Below are positions 25,719-33,710 of a stretch of DNA of 64,000 nt, in pieces. Position numbers and translations under genes: made by a program. How positions within the stretch are numbered: position 1 is the stretch's first letter; every line of letters begins with the position of its first letter. Under the pieces are notes generated by a model. It saw only the letters and a program-made list of their open reading frames with translations. It was not told the DNA's origin and did no database searches. The stretch covers positions 47,199-111,198 of the forward strand of contig CAZUJL010000013.1 of NCBI GenBank assembly GCA_964620045.1, given 5' to 3'. This stretch comes from VFKU01 sp964620045 (lineage in GTDB: Bacteria; Hydrogenedentota; Hydrogenedentia; Hydrogenedentales; GCA-2746185).

Positions 25719-27476
25719 TTAATGGAATAAATCAGAATTCGCATCGGGTTCGGTGCGTTTCAGCAAGAGAATTTCCCGCTGCTTCCATCCGAGCCACGAG
25801 AAATACGGTTCCGTTCCGATGACCTCGAAGCGCTTGTTCGGGCGTAGCGAGACGCGGTACTCGTCGCCGCGAATCCACCAGCCCTGCGGCCCAAAGATTT
25901 TCTTGCCGGTCTTGCGCGATTCCTCCGCGTAAAAATCGCTGTGGAACCACCCGTTGAACTCGTAACCGCCATTGATTTGCTCGATCGGCGCGGCATGATC
26001 ACGCTGGAGCGCCGTGAGTCCCTTCCAGCGCGCGGCGTTCCACGCGAAGTAGTCCTGCAGGCAGACGACGGAAAATATCCAGCAGAGCCCAGCCACGATG
26101 AATGTCATATGTGCCGGTCGAGGCAACCGAACTGCGAACCAGCAGGCCGCCAGAATCGATGCGGGCACTAACGCGGCAACGAAATAGCGATCGAAGCGCG
26201 CCAAGACGGGCGGCGTAATTAGAATAAGGAGCATACCGAGCGACCATAGCGACAAGAAAAGTTCTCGCCGGCGGTTTGGGTCATGAAATCGCGAATAGAT
26301 AAAGATTCCGGCCGCATCGCGTGCATGTATCGCCGCCATGCCGCCCGCCCATAGGATTGCGGCAGCAGTAATCACCCACCATGCTCCCGCACCGATCTGC
26401 ACCGGCGCAGCCAAATTTGTTCCGTTGACGATACCCGGCAATAGAAGCGGACCTGTGCCTAAGTCGTACAGCATATTTCCAAAATTCGGTAGTCGATACG
26501 GCCATTCGGAATTGAGGAACAGCGAAATGATTACGCATAGAGCAATGACCGGAATACTGTGCACGGTGGAATCTCTGAAAAGAAATGGCCAGCGCACCGA
26601 AGCATCCCATCGATCGGTCATCCTGCGTTGTAACAAAACCGAGAACCACGCACATCCTACCGGCAGCGTGAACAACGCAACGTAGACGAAGGAAACAGAA
26701 AGGTGTTGAACTACCATCGCCGCACGTGCCGTCCACGTTGTCCCAAGAACATTCCAGTCCAAGTTTTCTGTGGGACTTAGACCGACCAACGGGAACATCT
26801 CGTAAAAAAGCATGACAATCAACATTGGTGCGAGTTGGCAGACTAAATATTTCCAGGTTTTTCGAAAAGAAGCGTACGGATACATCAAAAGTGTCGAGAA
26901 GAATGCCAAATGTATAACTAAGGAAAATTGCCTGATAAGGAAGGCTGCCAACATGATGGAGCAGCCTATGATGAGCCACTTGAAGCTCTTGAGCCGGATA
27001 TGACGAAGGTACGCCGCCCCGGAAAGAATGCACAGCGCAAGAAAAGGCACATCGGTCATAAACGTATACGACAAATTCAGAAACAGCGGATTCACGAGCA
27101 GCGTCAGCGCGACGAGGAACGCCCAGCGTGTTGTGAGTCCCGCCTCGCGCGCAGCCCAGTGCGCCGCCCACACAGCGACCAGCGCGAGGACCAGCGTCGA
27201 GATGCGCAGGGTCTCGAAGCTGAAGCCGAGCAGCTTCACAAAAGCCGCGCCCCAGTACGCCTGCAGGATGAAGGTCGGGTCGGCGTACGGCGTCGGCTGG
27301 TACTCCCCCGTTTCCATCAGGTGCTTCACGACCTTCGCGTACATGAAGTCGTCGTTCAGCGGAAAATCGCCGCGCGGCGGCACGATCGTGAGCGTCAGCA
27401 GCCAAATCCCGGCGAGCGCCATGTACGGCGCGAGCGGCGCGGCCGTGCGCGGGAGTTGGATGCGGGGCGCGCTCAA
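25719..27476 (-). CDS. GT39/PMT-like membrane glycosyltransferase
   Basis: A 585-residue polytopic protein with about 12 hydrophobic helices and a C-terminal soluble segment from about 490. The first periplasmic loop contains LNDDFMYAKVV, the position of the acidic pair used by ArnT/PMT-type GT-C enzymes to bind lipid-linked sugar. A glycan-transfer role is inferred; acceptor and donor are unknown. It overlaps the upstream phosphatase-like gene by 4 bp. DNA at about 26761-26940 is much more AT-rich than the rest. Confidence 0.72.
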   Translation of the reverse strand: MSAPRIQLPRTAAPLAPYMALAGIWLLTLTIVPPRGDFPLNDDFMYAKVVKHLMETGEYQPTPYADPTFILQAYWGAAFVKLLGFSFETLRISTLVLALVAVWAAHWAAREAGLTTRWAFLVALTLLVNPLFLNLSYTFMTDVPFLALCILSGAAYLRHIRLKSFKWLIIGCSIMLAAFLIRQFSLVIHLAFFSTLLMYPYASFRKTWKYLVCQLAPMLIVMLFYEMFPLVGLSPTENLDWNVLGTTWTARAAMVVQHLSVSFVYVALFTLPVGCAWFSVLLQRRMTDRWDASVRWPFLFRDSTVHSIPVIALCVIISLFLNSEWPYRLPNFGNMLYDLGTGPLLLPGIVNGTNLAAPVQIGAGAWWVITAAAILWAGGMAAIHARDAAGIFIYSRFHDPNRRRELFLSLWSLGMLLILITPPVLARFDRYFVAALVPASILAACWFAVRLPRPAHMTFIVAGLCWIFSVVCLQDYFAWNAARWKGLTALQRDHAAPIEQINGGYEFNGWFHSDFYAEESRKTGKKIFGPQGWWIRGDEYRVSLRPNKRFEVIGTEPYFSWLGWKQREILLLKRTEPDANSDLFH

Positions 27477-28978
27477 CGCGTGGCGCTCACCGAATTGATG
27501 TAGACGCGATTGTCGACCTGCACGCCCTCGAAATTGCAGCGGTAGGTGAAGTCTTTGCCATCAGCGTCCTTCAGCGTGCGCTCGACGGAATACGCGATCA
27601 GCATCGTGCCGACGCTCGCGGGATCAGGCCCGCCGAGTAACGCCTCCTTCAGCACGCGGCCCGTCATCGATTTCGGCGGCGTAATGCCGAGCACCTGCAA
27701 CACCGTCGGCGCGAGGTCCGGGTTCGCGCTCGCGACATAACTGCGCTGCTTCGTCTTGAACATCGGACCATACGCGATCAGCGTGTTGTGAATGTCGAAC
27801 GGACTCGTCGAGCCGTGCCCCGCGACGCCGCCGTTCGTCGTACGTCCGGCGAAGCCGGCCTCGTTCTTTTCGCCGTCCCAGTTCTGGCTCACGAAAATAT
27901 CCGCCGAGCGCGCGTGCTGCCACCGGATCGTGCTCAGCGCGAGCGTGCCCGGCACCCAGCCTTCGTTCGCGTTCGGACCTACGGCCTCGGTGAAGATCGC
28001 GCCGATGCCCGGCTCACACTGGAAAGCTTCGACGATTTTCTGAATGCGCTGCTTGTCGTGGTTATCGACATAGATCGCGCCGTCGGCGATGTGCACGCCC
28101 CCTTGCAGGCCCTCGCGCGTCAGCGTGGCGAAGGGGTTGTAGCCGCCAGTGTGCGTCGAGAACCCGTGGTCCGAAGTCACCATCACGTTCATCTGATGCG
28201 CCACACCCAGGCTCTCGTGCGCCTCCAGCACGCGCGCGATCTGCGTATCCGCCGCACGCAACGACTCCACCGTCAGCGGCGCGCCCATGCCGTTCGAGTG
28301 CGCCGTGTGGTCGGGGTCCGTGAGCCACAGGAAGGCGACGTCGGCGTCCATTTCGCCGCGCGCGATCTTGATGTACGCGTCCGTGGCCCACGCCATCGCC
28401 GCGGTCGCGGGCATAGTTTCTTCCGCCGGCGCCGGACCAACCACCTCGCGCACATGCGCGGCCTGCGACTCCGGCAGGATGAGGTCGGGATGAATCACGC
28501 CGCCCCCGGCCACAGTCGAGTTCAGCAGAAACGCAGAGCCGGTCGATCCAGAGCTGACCGCGACAAATTTTCGCCCAGCGGCCACTACGGCTTCGGCGAG
28601 CGTGGTCGCCGTGAGCAGGCGTCCGCCTTCCGACGCCGCAATCTCTTTCAGGTTCTTGTAATCGCTCGTGTTCAGCGCCTTGTCGGGGCTCACCTTCGGG
28701 AAGTACACCGAGTTGCCCAGCAAACCGTGTGTTTCGGGATAGGAACCTGTCGAGAACGACGACGAGTTCACGCGCGTCACGGTCGGGATCACGGAGTGAT
28801 GATTTTCGAAGAACACGCCGCTCTCGCCGAGGCGATGCAGCGCGGGCATGTTCTCCGCGGTGATGTAGTCGGGCCGCAGGCCGTCAACGACGATGATCAG
28901 AAATTTTTGCGGCGCATCTTCGGCGTGTGCGGCTGTCACGAGCGAGAGGAACGCGAGGGCGAGCGCAGTGAGGCGCAT
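27473..28978 (-). CDS. Exported alkaline-phosphatase-superfamily enzyme (nucleotide pyrophosphatase/phosphodiesterase type)
   Basis: A 501-residue protein with signal peptide 1-19. The metal site begins with D32 in IIVVDGLRPDY. The nucleophile region reads IPTVTRVNSSSFSTG (T66 or T68, N71), and the second metal ligands lie in DPDHTAHSNG and SDHGFSTH. The fold matches the NPP/type I phosphodiesterase family, which hydrolyses phosphodiesters or phosphonates in the periplasm. It starts 12 bp after purD ends and overlaps the GT39-like gene, so it may ride on the purine transcript. Confidence 0.88.
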   Translation of the reverse strand: MRLTALALAFLSLVTAAHAEDAPQKFLIIVVDGLRPDYITAENMPALHRLGESGVFFENHHSVIPTVTRVNSSSFSTGSYPETHGLLGNSVYFPKVSPDKALNTSDYKNLKEIAASEGGRLLTATTLAEAVVAAGRKFVAVSSGSTGSAFLLNSTVAGGGVIHPDLILPESQAAHVREVVGPAPAEETMPATAAMAWATDAYIKIARGEMDADVAFLWLTDPDHTAHSNGMGAPLTVESLRAADTQIARVLEAHESLGVAHQMNVMVTSDHGFSTHTGGYNPFATLTREGLQGGVHIADGAIYVDNHDKQRIQKIVEAFQCEPGIGAIFTEAVGPNANEGWVPGTLALSTIRWQHARSADIFVSQNWDGEKNEAGFAGRTTNGGVAGHGSTSPFDIHNTLIAYGPMFKTKQRSYVASANPDLAPTVLQVLGITPPKSMTGRVLKEALLGGPDPASVGTMLIAYSVERTLKDADGKDFTYRCNFEGVQVDNRVYINSVSATR

Positions 28979-28990
28979 GGGGACCTCCGA

Positions 28991-30268
28991 TCAGGTTGTG
29001 CGGTTCAACGCGCGGTGGCCGATATCCCGGCGGACGTGCGCGCCCTCGAAGTGTATCCGGTCGACGGCCTCGTAGGCACGGGCGATGGTCGCGCGGATGT
29101 CGGGCCCCGCGGCGGTGACGTTCAGCACGCGTCCGCCGTTGGTTAGCAGCGTATTCGATTCGCGTTTGGTGCCCGCGTGGAACACGGTCACGCCTTCAAG
29201 TTTCTCGGCCTCGTCGATGCCCGTAATCGCCTTCCCCTTGGCGAAGGCGCCGGGGTATCCGTCCGAGGCCATCACGACGGTAACGCAGGCGCCCTCGTGC
29301 CATTGCACGCGATGATTTTCGAGACCCGTGTGCGCGCAGGCATCCAGCAGCGGCAGCAGGTCGGACTTCATCCGCGGCAGCACCACCTGCGTTTCTGGGT
29401 CGCCAAAGCGGCAGTTGAACTCAATCACTTTCGGGCCGTCTTTGGTAATGATGAGGCCCGCGTATAAAACGCCGCGGTACGGGTGGCCGTCCTCCGCCAT
29501 GCCGTCAATCGCGGGCCGAAGCACGCGCTCCTCGATTTCGTCGAACAGCGAACGTGTGACGATCGGCGCGGGCGAATACGCGCCCATGCCGCCCGTGTTC
29601 GGGCCTTGATCGCCGTCGTTCACGCGCTTGTGGTCCTGCGCGGCCACGAGCGGGAGGATCGCGTTGCCGTCGCTGAGCGCGAAGATCGACGCCTCCTCCC
29701 CTTCCAAAAATTCTTCAATGACAACGCGCTGGCCCGCCGCGCCAAAGGCACTATCGACCATGGACTGATCGATCGCGGCGACGGCTTCGGCGATGTTCAT
29801 CGCCACCGTGACACCCTTGCCTGCGGCGAGACCGTCCGCCTTGATCACGATCGGCGCGCCGTTTTTCTTCACATAGTCGCGCGCGGCGTGCGCGTCGGTG
29901 AACTCGGCGTAGCGCGCGGTCGGAATACCGTAACGCGCCATGAGGTCTTTCGCGAAGGCCTTGCTCGATTCGATGCGCGCGGCGGCCGCACTCGGCCCGA
30001 AAGCGCGCAGACCGGCATTATTGAAGCGATCGACGATGCCCGCCGCGAGTGGATTTTCCGGCCCGACGACCGTAAGCGCGACATCGTGCTCGCGCGCGAA
30101 ATCGATCAGCCGGTCGAGGTCCATCGCGTCGATGGGCACGCACTTGCCGTGGCGCTCCATGCCGGGGTTGCCGGGCGCGCAATAGAGCTTGCCGAGGTGC
30201 GGCGACTGGCTCAGCTTCCAGGCCATCGCGTGTTCGCGGCCGCCGGAGCCTACCAGCAGGACGTTCAT
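28991..30268 (-). CDS. purD: Phosphoribosylamine-glycine ligase
   Basis: A 425-residue ATP-grasp ligase forming GAR from phosphoribosylamine, glycine and ATP. It begins MNVLLVGSGGREHAMAWKL, the normal family N-terminus, and has PIVIKADGLAAGKGVTVA (ATP-binding), GEEASIFALSDG, and the VIEFNCRFGDPETQ metal block. I chose the ATG at 30268 because the longer frame adds 20 unrelated residues. It starts at 30268, next to the TGA (30271-30273) of the IMP cyclohydrolase gene. Confidence 0.96.
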   Translation of the reverse strand: MNVLLVGSGGREHAMAWKLSQSPHLGKLYCAPGNPGMERHGKCVPIDAMDLDRLIDFAREHDVALTVVGPENPLAAGIVDRFNNAGLRAFGPSAAAARIESSKAFAKDLMARYGIPTARYAEFTDAHAARDYVKKNGAPIVIKADGLAAGKGVTVAMNIAEAVAAIDQSMVDSAFGAAGQRVVIEEFLEGEEASIFALSDGNAILPLVAAQDHKRVNDGDQGPNTGGMGAYSPAPIVTRSLFDEIEERVLRPAIDGMAEDGHPYRGVLYAGLIITKDGPKVIEFNCRFGDPETQVVLPRMKSDLLPLLDACAHTGLENHRVQWHEGACVTVVMASDGYPGAFAKGKAITGIDEAEKLEGVTVFHAGTKRESNTLLTNGGRVLNVTAAGPDIRATIARAYEAVDRIHFEGAHVRRDIGHRALNRTT

Positions 30269-30270
30269 CG

Positions 30271-30879
30271 TCATTCCTTCGGCGGCTCGCTGCGTTCGAG
30301 CCACTCCGCGAGGAAGCGGTCGTAGCACGCGGTCTCGGCGAAGGCTTCCTGCGCAAGGCGGAAGCGTGTGGCGAAGGAGACGGCGCCGTCGTGCGCCTGC
30401 ATCTCGTGCATGATAAGCGGGTAGTGCGCCGGGCTGGTGGCGACGGTGACGTAGCGGAAGTTCTTCGCGGCGGAGCGGATCATCGCGATACCGCCGATGT
30501 CGACCTGATCGACCACTTCATCGACCGTGATTCCGGGAATTTTGATGACTTCTTCGATGTGGTGAAGGTTGACCGCGAGCAGGTCGACCCAAGGATACGC
30601 AAACGTGTTCAAATCGTCCTGGTGCAGCTTGTTGTCGCGGATCCCAAGCAGGCCGGCGTGCACTTTGGGGTGCAGCGACTTCACGCGGCCGCCGAGCAGT
30701 TCGCGCACGCCCGTATACGCGGCAACCTCCGTGCTTTCGATGCCGGCGGCGGCGGCGAGCGTACGCTGCGTGCCTTCGGTGGAAATCATGTCCACTTTGA
30801 ATGAATGCAGGACGCGTGCAAAATCAACGAGCCCCGTCTTATCATGGCAACTGAAAATGGCGCGCCCAATTCGCCGCAT
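30271..30879 (-). CDS. Stand-alone IMP cyclohydrolase (PurH N-terminal MGS-like domain only)
   Basis: A 202-residue protein homologous to residues 1-200 of bifunctional PurH/ATIC. It shows SCHDKTGLVDFARVL (10-24), STEGTQRTL, GGRVKSLHPKVHAGLL with K67, VDIGGIAMIRSAAKN with K139, and TRFRLAQEAFAETACYD near the end. K67 and K139 match the two lysines used in ring closure. The AICAR formyltransferase half is missing; the stop is followed at once by purD, so this is not a local frameshift. GAGGTGA lies 5 bp before the chosen ATG at 30879. It would close FAICAR to IMP, with the transformylase supplied from elsewhere. Confidence 0.88.
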   Translation of the reverse strand: MRRIGRAIFSCHDKTGLVDFARVLHSFKVDMISTEGTQRTLAAAAGIESTEVAAYTGVRELLGGRVKSLHPKVHAGLLGIRDNKLHQDDLNTFAYPWVDLLAVNLHHIEEVIKIPGITVDEVVDQVDIGGIAMIRSAAKNFRYVTVATSPAHYPLIMHEMQAHDGAVSFATRFRLAQEAFAETACYDRFLAEWLERSEPPKE

Positions 30880-30952
30880 GCACTCACCTCGACTTCGTGA
30901 CCCCGGCCTTCGCCGTCCAGGGGGCGCCAATGATACGTCATGCCATGCCGGT

Positions 30953-32050
30953 TTGCGAAGCGCATTGGCGATCCTGCTTCTGACGCTGGCGTCAGCGACG
31001 GCCTCGGCGCAGCCCTCCGCGGCGGAAGTCCAGAAGAAAGTCGATTCGGTGGCCGCGGCCGAGCTGTCCGGCGGGCCGACGGCGGGCATCTCGGTGCTGG
31101 TGGCGCAGCGCGGGACGATTCTGGTGGCCAAGGGTTACGGCTTGGCCGATATCGAACAGCAAACGCCGACCACGGAAAGGACCGTGTACCGGTTGGGGTC
31201 ACTGTCCAAACAGTTTACGGCGGCGGCACTGCTGAAACTGGTTGAGCAAGGCAAGGTATCGCTGGATGAGTCCATCCGAACCTATCTGCCGAACTACCCC
31301 GAGGCCGGGAATGCCGTGACCGTGCGGCATTTGCTGCAGCACACGTCGGGGCTGACGAACTACACAGCGCAGAGCGATTACTGGAGACACATGAACGATG
31401 ATCTGCCGCGGACGGAGGTACTGGAATGGTTTGCGTCGAAACCACCGGTCTACACGCCGGGCACGCGGTATGTCTACTGCAATACAGGCTACTTTCTGCT
31501 GGGTCTGATCATCGAAAAAGTCAGCGGCGAGAGCTACGAGGCCTTCGTGCAGACGAATCTGCTCGATCCGATCGGATTGAAGGCGACGTACTACGACGGC
31601 GGGAAACGCGCGATTCCGGAAGCCGCCCGCGGGTACATGCGCGACGCCGGGAAACTGGTGCCGTGCCGGCCGTTGAACTTGGAGCTTGTGGCGGGCGCGG
31701 GCGCGATGGCGTCGACGGCGCTTGATGTATACGCGTTTCACCAGGGCCTGCGCGCGGGGAAAGTGCTGTCACCCGAGATTTATAAACTGATGATTACGCC
31801 GCCGAAGCTGGCCGGCGATGAGCCAAGCCACTACGGCATGGGATTCCACGTGGATCAGGTCGGGAAACACACCGTCCAGCGCCACGGCGGGCTCGTGTTC
31901 GGCTTCAAATCGTGTTACTACTACTACCCCGAGGAAGACCTCACGATCATCATCCTGATGAACACCGAAGAGGCAGAATACCGGCCGATCCAGGACGCAA
32001 TCGTGAGGCTATTCTTGCCCGATATCCCCCAGGACGTCGTTTGGGAGTAG
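30953..32050 (+). CDS. Class C beta-lactamase-family serine hydrolase
   Basis: An exported enzyme of about 365 residues. Catalytic motifs are SLSK in RLGSLSKQFTAAALL, YCN (in place of the usual YSN) in YVYCNTGYFLL, and HGG in VQRHGGLV. Family members are esterases, D-aminopeptidases or beta-lactamase-like hydrolases. The start is uncertain: a TTG at 30953 gives a compact signal peptide, while an ATG at 30878 would overlap the divergent cyclohydrolase start and add 25 charged residues. It stops 2 bp before the convergent Kdo-kinase-like gene. Confidence 0.83.
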   Translation: MRSALAILLLTLASATASAQPSAAEVQKKVDSVAAAELSGGPTAGISVLVAQRGTILVAKGYGLADIEQQTPTTERTVYRLGSLSKQFTAAALLKLVEQGKVSLDESIRTYLPNYPEAGNAVTVRHLLQHTSGLTNYTAQSDYWRHMNDDLPRTEVLEWFASKPPVYTPGTRYVYCNTGYFLLGLIIEKVSGESYEAFVQTNLLDPIGLKATYYDGGKRAIPEAARGYMRDAGKLVPCRPLNLELVAGAGAMASTALDVYAFHQGLRAGKVLSPEIYKLMITPPKLAGDEPSHYGMGFHVDQVGKHTVQRHGGLVFGFKSCYYYYPEEDLTIIILMNTEEAEYRPIQDAIVRLFLPDIPQDVVWE

Positions 32051-32052
32051 AT

Positions 32053-32745
32053 CTACTTTTTAGTCAGTGCCGCGCGCGAAATTATTTCAAACGCCGCCAT
32101 GGGCAAGTTGTGCTTGAGGAAAGAGCGACGTAGCCGGCCGACGCTTAATGTCGTTCGTGCAATATCTGGCGTGGGCCACACGCGGGCGTTGTCGAAGTCG
32201 ATGATTAACGCCTTGCCGTCGCTGATGAGAATGTTTTTCACCTGCAGGTCCGCGTGATCAATCTTCGCTTCGTACATCGCATGAATCGCGTGGCCGCAGA
32301 TTTCCAGCAATAGAGGGTCGGGCTCGAAATCCGACTGCAGATACGCGAGCAGATCGACCGCGTTCGCTTCGAGCGTGGCAAAGGCACCCGAGAAGAACGG
32401 GCCGCGTTGCTTCCACATCGCGCCGACCGGCAGCACCGTGGGCACGCCCATCTTCCACGCATGCTGGTGCACGTTCAGTTCGCGGTGCGGACGGTTTTCG
32501 AGTAAGTAATGTTCGCGCACGAATTTTCCGACGAATCCGCCACGGCGGTATTTGCGGATGAGCACGTTTCCGTTCGGCGTCGCGACGCGCTGCAGCTCGC
32601 CACGCCCCGCCATGTTCGCCGGGGTGACATCTTTCCCGTCGATCAGCGCCTCGGCCACGATCTGTGCAAAATCGGGATGCACGAGCGCGTGACGCCTGCC
32701 GCGATGCGCGCGGGTGTACTCCGGCAACTCGCGCGGCTCGCTCAC
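32053..32745 (-). CDS. Kdo/WaaP-type lipopolysaccharide kinase family protein
   Basis: A 230-residue eukaryote-like small kinase fold. Visible are the N-lobe GNVLIRKYRRGG, the catalytic HADLQVKNIL and metal-binding IIDFDNARV. This matches KdkA/InaA-type proteins that phosphorylate core sugars of LPS at the cytosolic face of the membrane. Start at GTG 32745, which overlaps the LOG gene stop by 4 bp (GTGA). The sugar substrate is inferred from the family. Confidence 0.82.
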   Translation of the reverse strand: MSEPRELPEYTRAHRGRRHALVHPDFAQIVAEALIDGKDVTPANMAGRGELQRVATPNGNVLIRKYRRGGFVGKFVREHYLLENRPHRELNVHQHAWKMGVPTVLPVGAMWKQRGPFFSGAFATLEANAVDLLAYLQSDFEPDPLLLEICGHAIHAMYEAKIDHADLQVKNILISDGKALIIDFDNARVWPTPDIARTTLSVGRLRRSFLKHNLPMAAFEIISRAALTKK

Positions 32746-33320
32746 GCGGACTCCAGTTTGTCCGGCATCTGCGCGGGTATGTAGGTGTCGAGGTATGTCA
32801 TCACGCCGGCGGGGGTGTCCGCGACGTGGTACAGCGAATGATGCTCGGCGCGTACAAATCCATCGCGCACCTGGTGATGAAAGAATTGAATCAACGGTTC
32901 GTAAAACCCTTCGGTGTCCAGAAACACAATTGGACGGTTGTGATACCCGAGCTGTTTCAGCGTAAGCACCTCCGCCGCTTCCTCCAGCGTGCCGAAGCCG
33001 CCGGGCAGCGCGACAAACGCGTCCGCGCGTTCGTCCATGATCGCCTTGCGCTCGCGCAGGGTCTCGGTAACGATGATGTCGTCCGCCGTGGCATACACGA
33101 CGCCGTCGCGGTTCAGGCGGTTCGGAATGACGGCCGTGACCCGTCCCCCCGCCTCGTGCACCCCACGCGCGGCCGCGCCCATAAGGCCGATGGTGCCGCC
33201 GCCGAACACCATCTCCCATCCCCGCGCGCCAATCAGACGGCCGAGCTCCGTCGCGGCGGCGAAGTATATCTCCGCCACACGCTGACTCGATCCGCTGAAT
33301 ACGCATATCGTCTTGAACAT
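32742..33320 (-). CDS. LOG family protein (TIGR00730)
   Basis: A 192-residue Rossmann-fold protein with the family motif P106-G-G-F-G-T-x-x-E114 and an upstream R91-K92, the residues used by LOG-type nucleotide 5'-monophosphate phosphoribohydrolases. It also has VFGGGTIGLMGAAARG. Start at ATG 33320; the longer frame adds unrelated residues. It overlaps the Kdo-kinase-like gene by 4 bp. Family members release free bases from nucleoside monophosphates; the role in bacteria is often unclear. Confidence 0.9.
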   Translation of the reverse strand: MFKTICVFSGSSQRVAEIYFAAATELGRLIGARGWEMVFGGGTIGLMGAAARGVHEAGGRVTAVIPNRLNRDGVVYATADDIIVTETLRERKAIMDERADAFVALPGGFGTLEEAAEVLTLKQLGYHNRPIVFLDTEGFYEPLIQFFHHQVRDGFVRAEHHSLYHVADTPAGVMTYLDTYIPAQMPDKLESA

Positions 33321-33411
33321 GATGGCGCGTCCTCGGCACGAGTATAGCGGGCCGTTGGACGGTTTTCGCGGCGCTATGCTACGATAACGCGACTTTTTCT
33401 GGATTTTTCCC

Positions 33412-33708
33412 ATGGCAAACCTGACGCTTAAAGACGTGGAATATGTGGCAGCGCTCGCCCAGCTCTCGCTGGACGACGCCGCGAAGGCGCGCATGCTGGA
33501 CGATCTCGGCAATATTCTCGCTTATATCGAAAAACTGAATGAACTCGATACGACGGGCGTAGAACCGATGATGCACGTGCTCGACCTCGCGAATGTGTAC
33601 CGCGAGGACGTGGTCGGCCCCTCCCTCGATCGCACGCTGGCGCTAAAAAATGCGCCCAATACCGACGGCGAATATTTCCTCGTGCCGCGCATTCTGGACG
33701 CGGAGTAA
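33412..33708 (+). CDS. gatC: Asp-tRNA(Asn)/Glu-tRNA(Gln) amidotransferase subunit C
   Basis: A 98-residue GatC with LKDVEYVAALAQLSLDD at the N-terminus and the conserved central block LDTTGVEPMMHVLDL. It stabilises the GatA-GatB complex. Followed by gatA after 2 bp, then gatB. The presence of GatCAB implies transamidation-dependent Gln-tRNA or Asn-tRNA formation. Confidence 0.95.
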   Translation: MANLTLKDVEYVAALAQLSLDDAAKARMLDDLGNILAYIEKLNELDTTGVEPMMHVLDLANVYREDVVGPSLDRTLALKNAPNTDGEYFLVPRILDAE

Positions 33709-33710
33709 GC

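Noticed and set aside
27788..29146. 452-codon plus-strand frame over the phosphatase-like and purD genes
   Set aside because: It is antisense to two genes with clear metal and ATP motifs, and its composition is typical of a shadow frame.
30268..30275. Frameshift that would rejoin PurH halves
   Set aside because: Sequence after the cyclohydrolase stop is purD in full, with no AICAR formyltransferase motifs in any frame.
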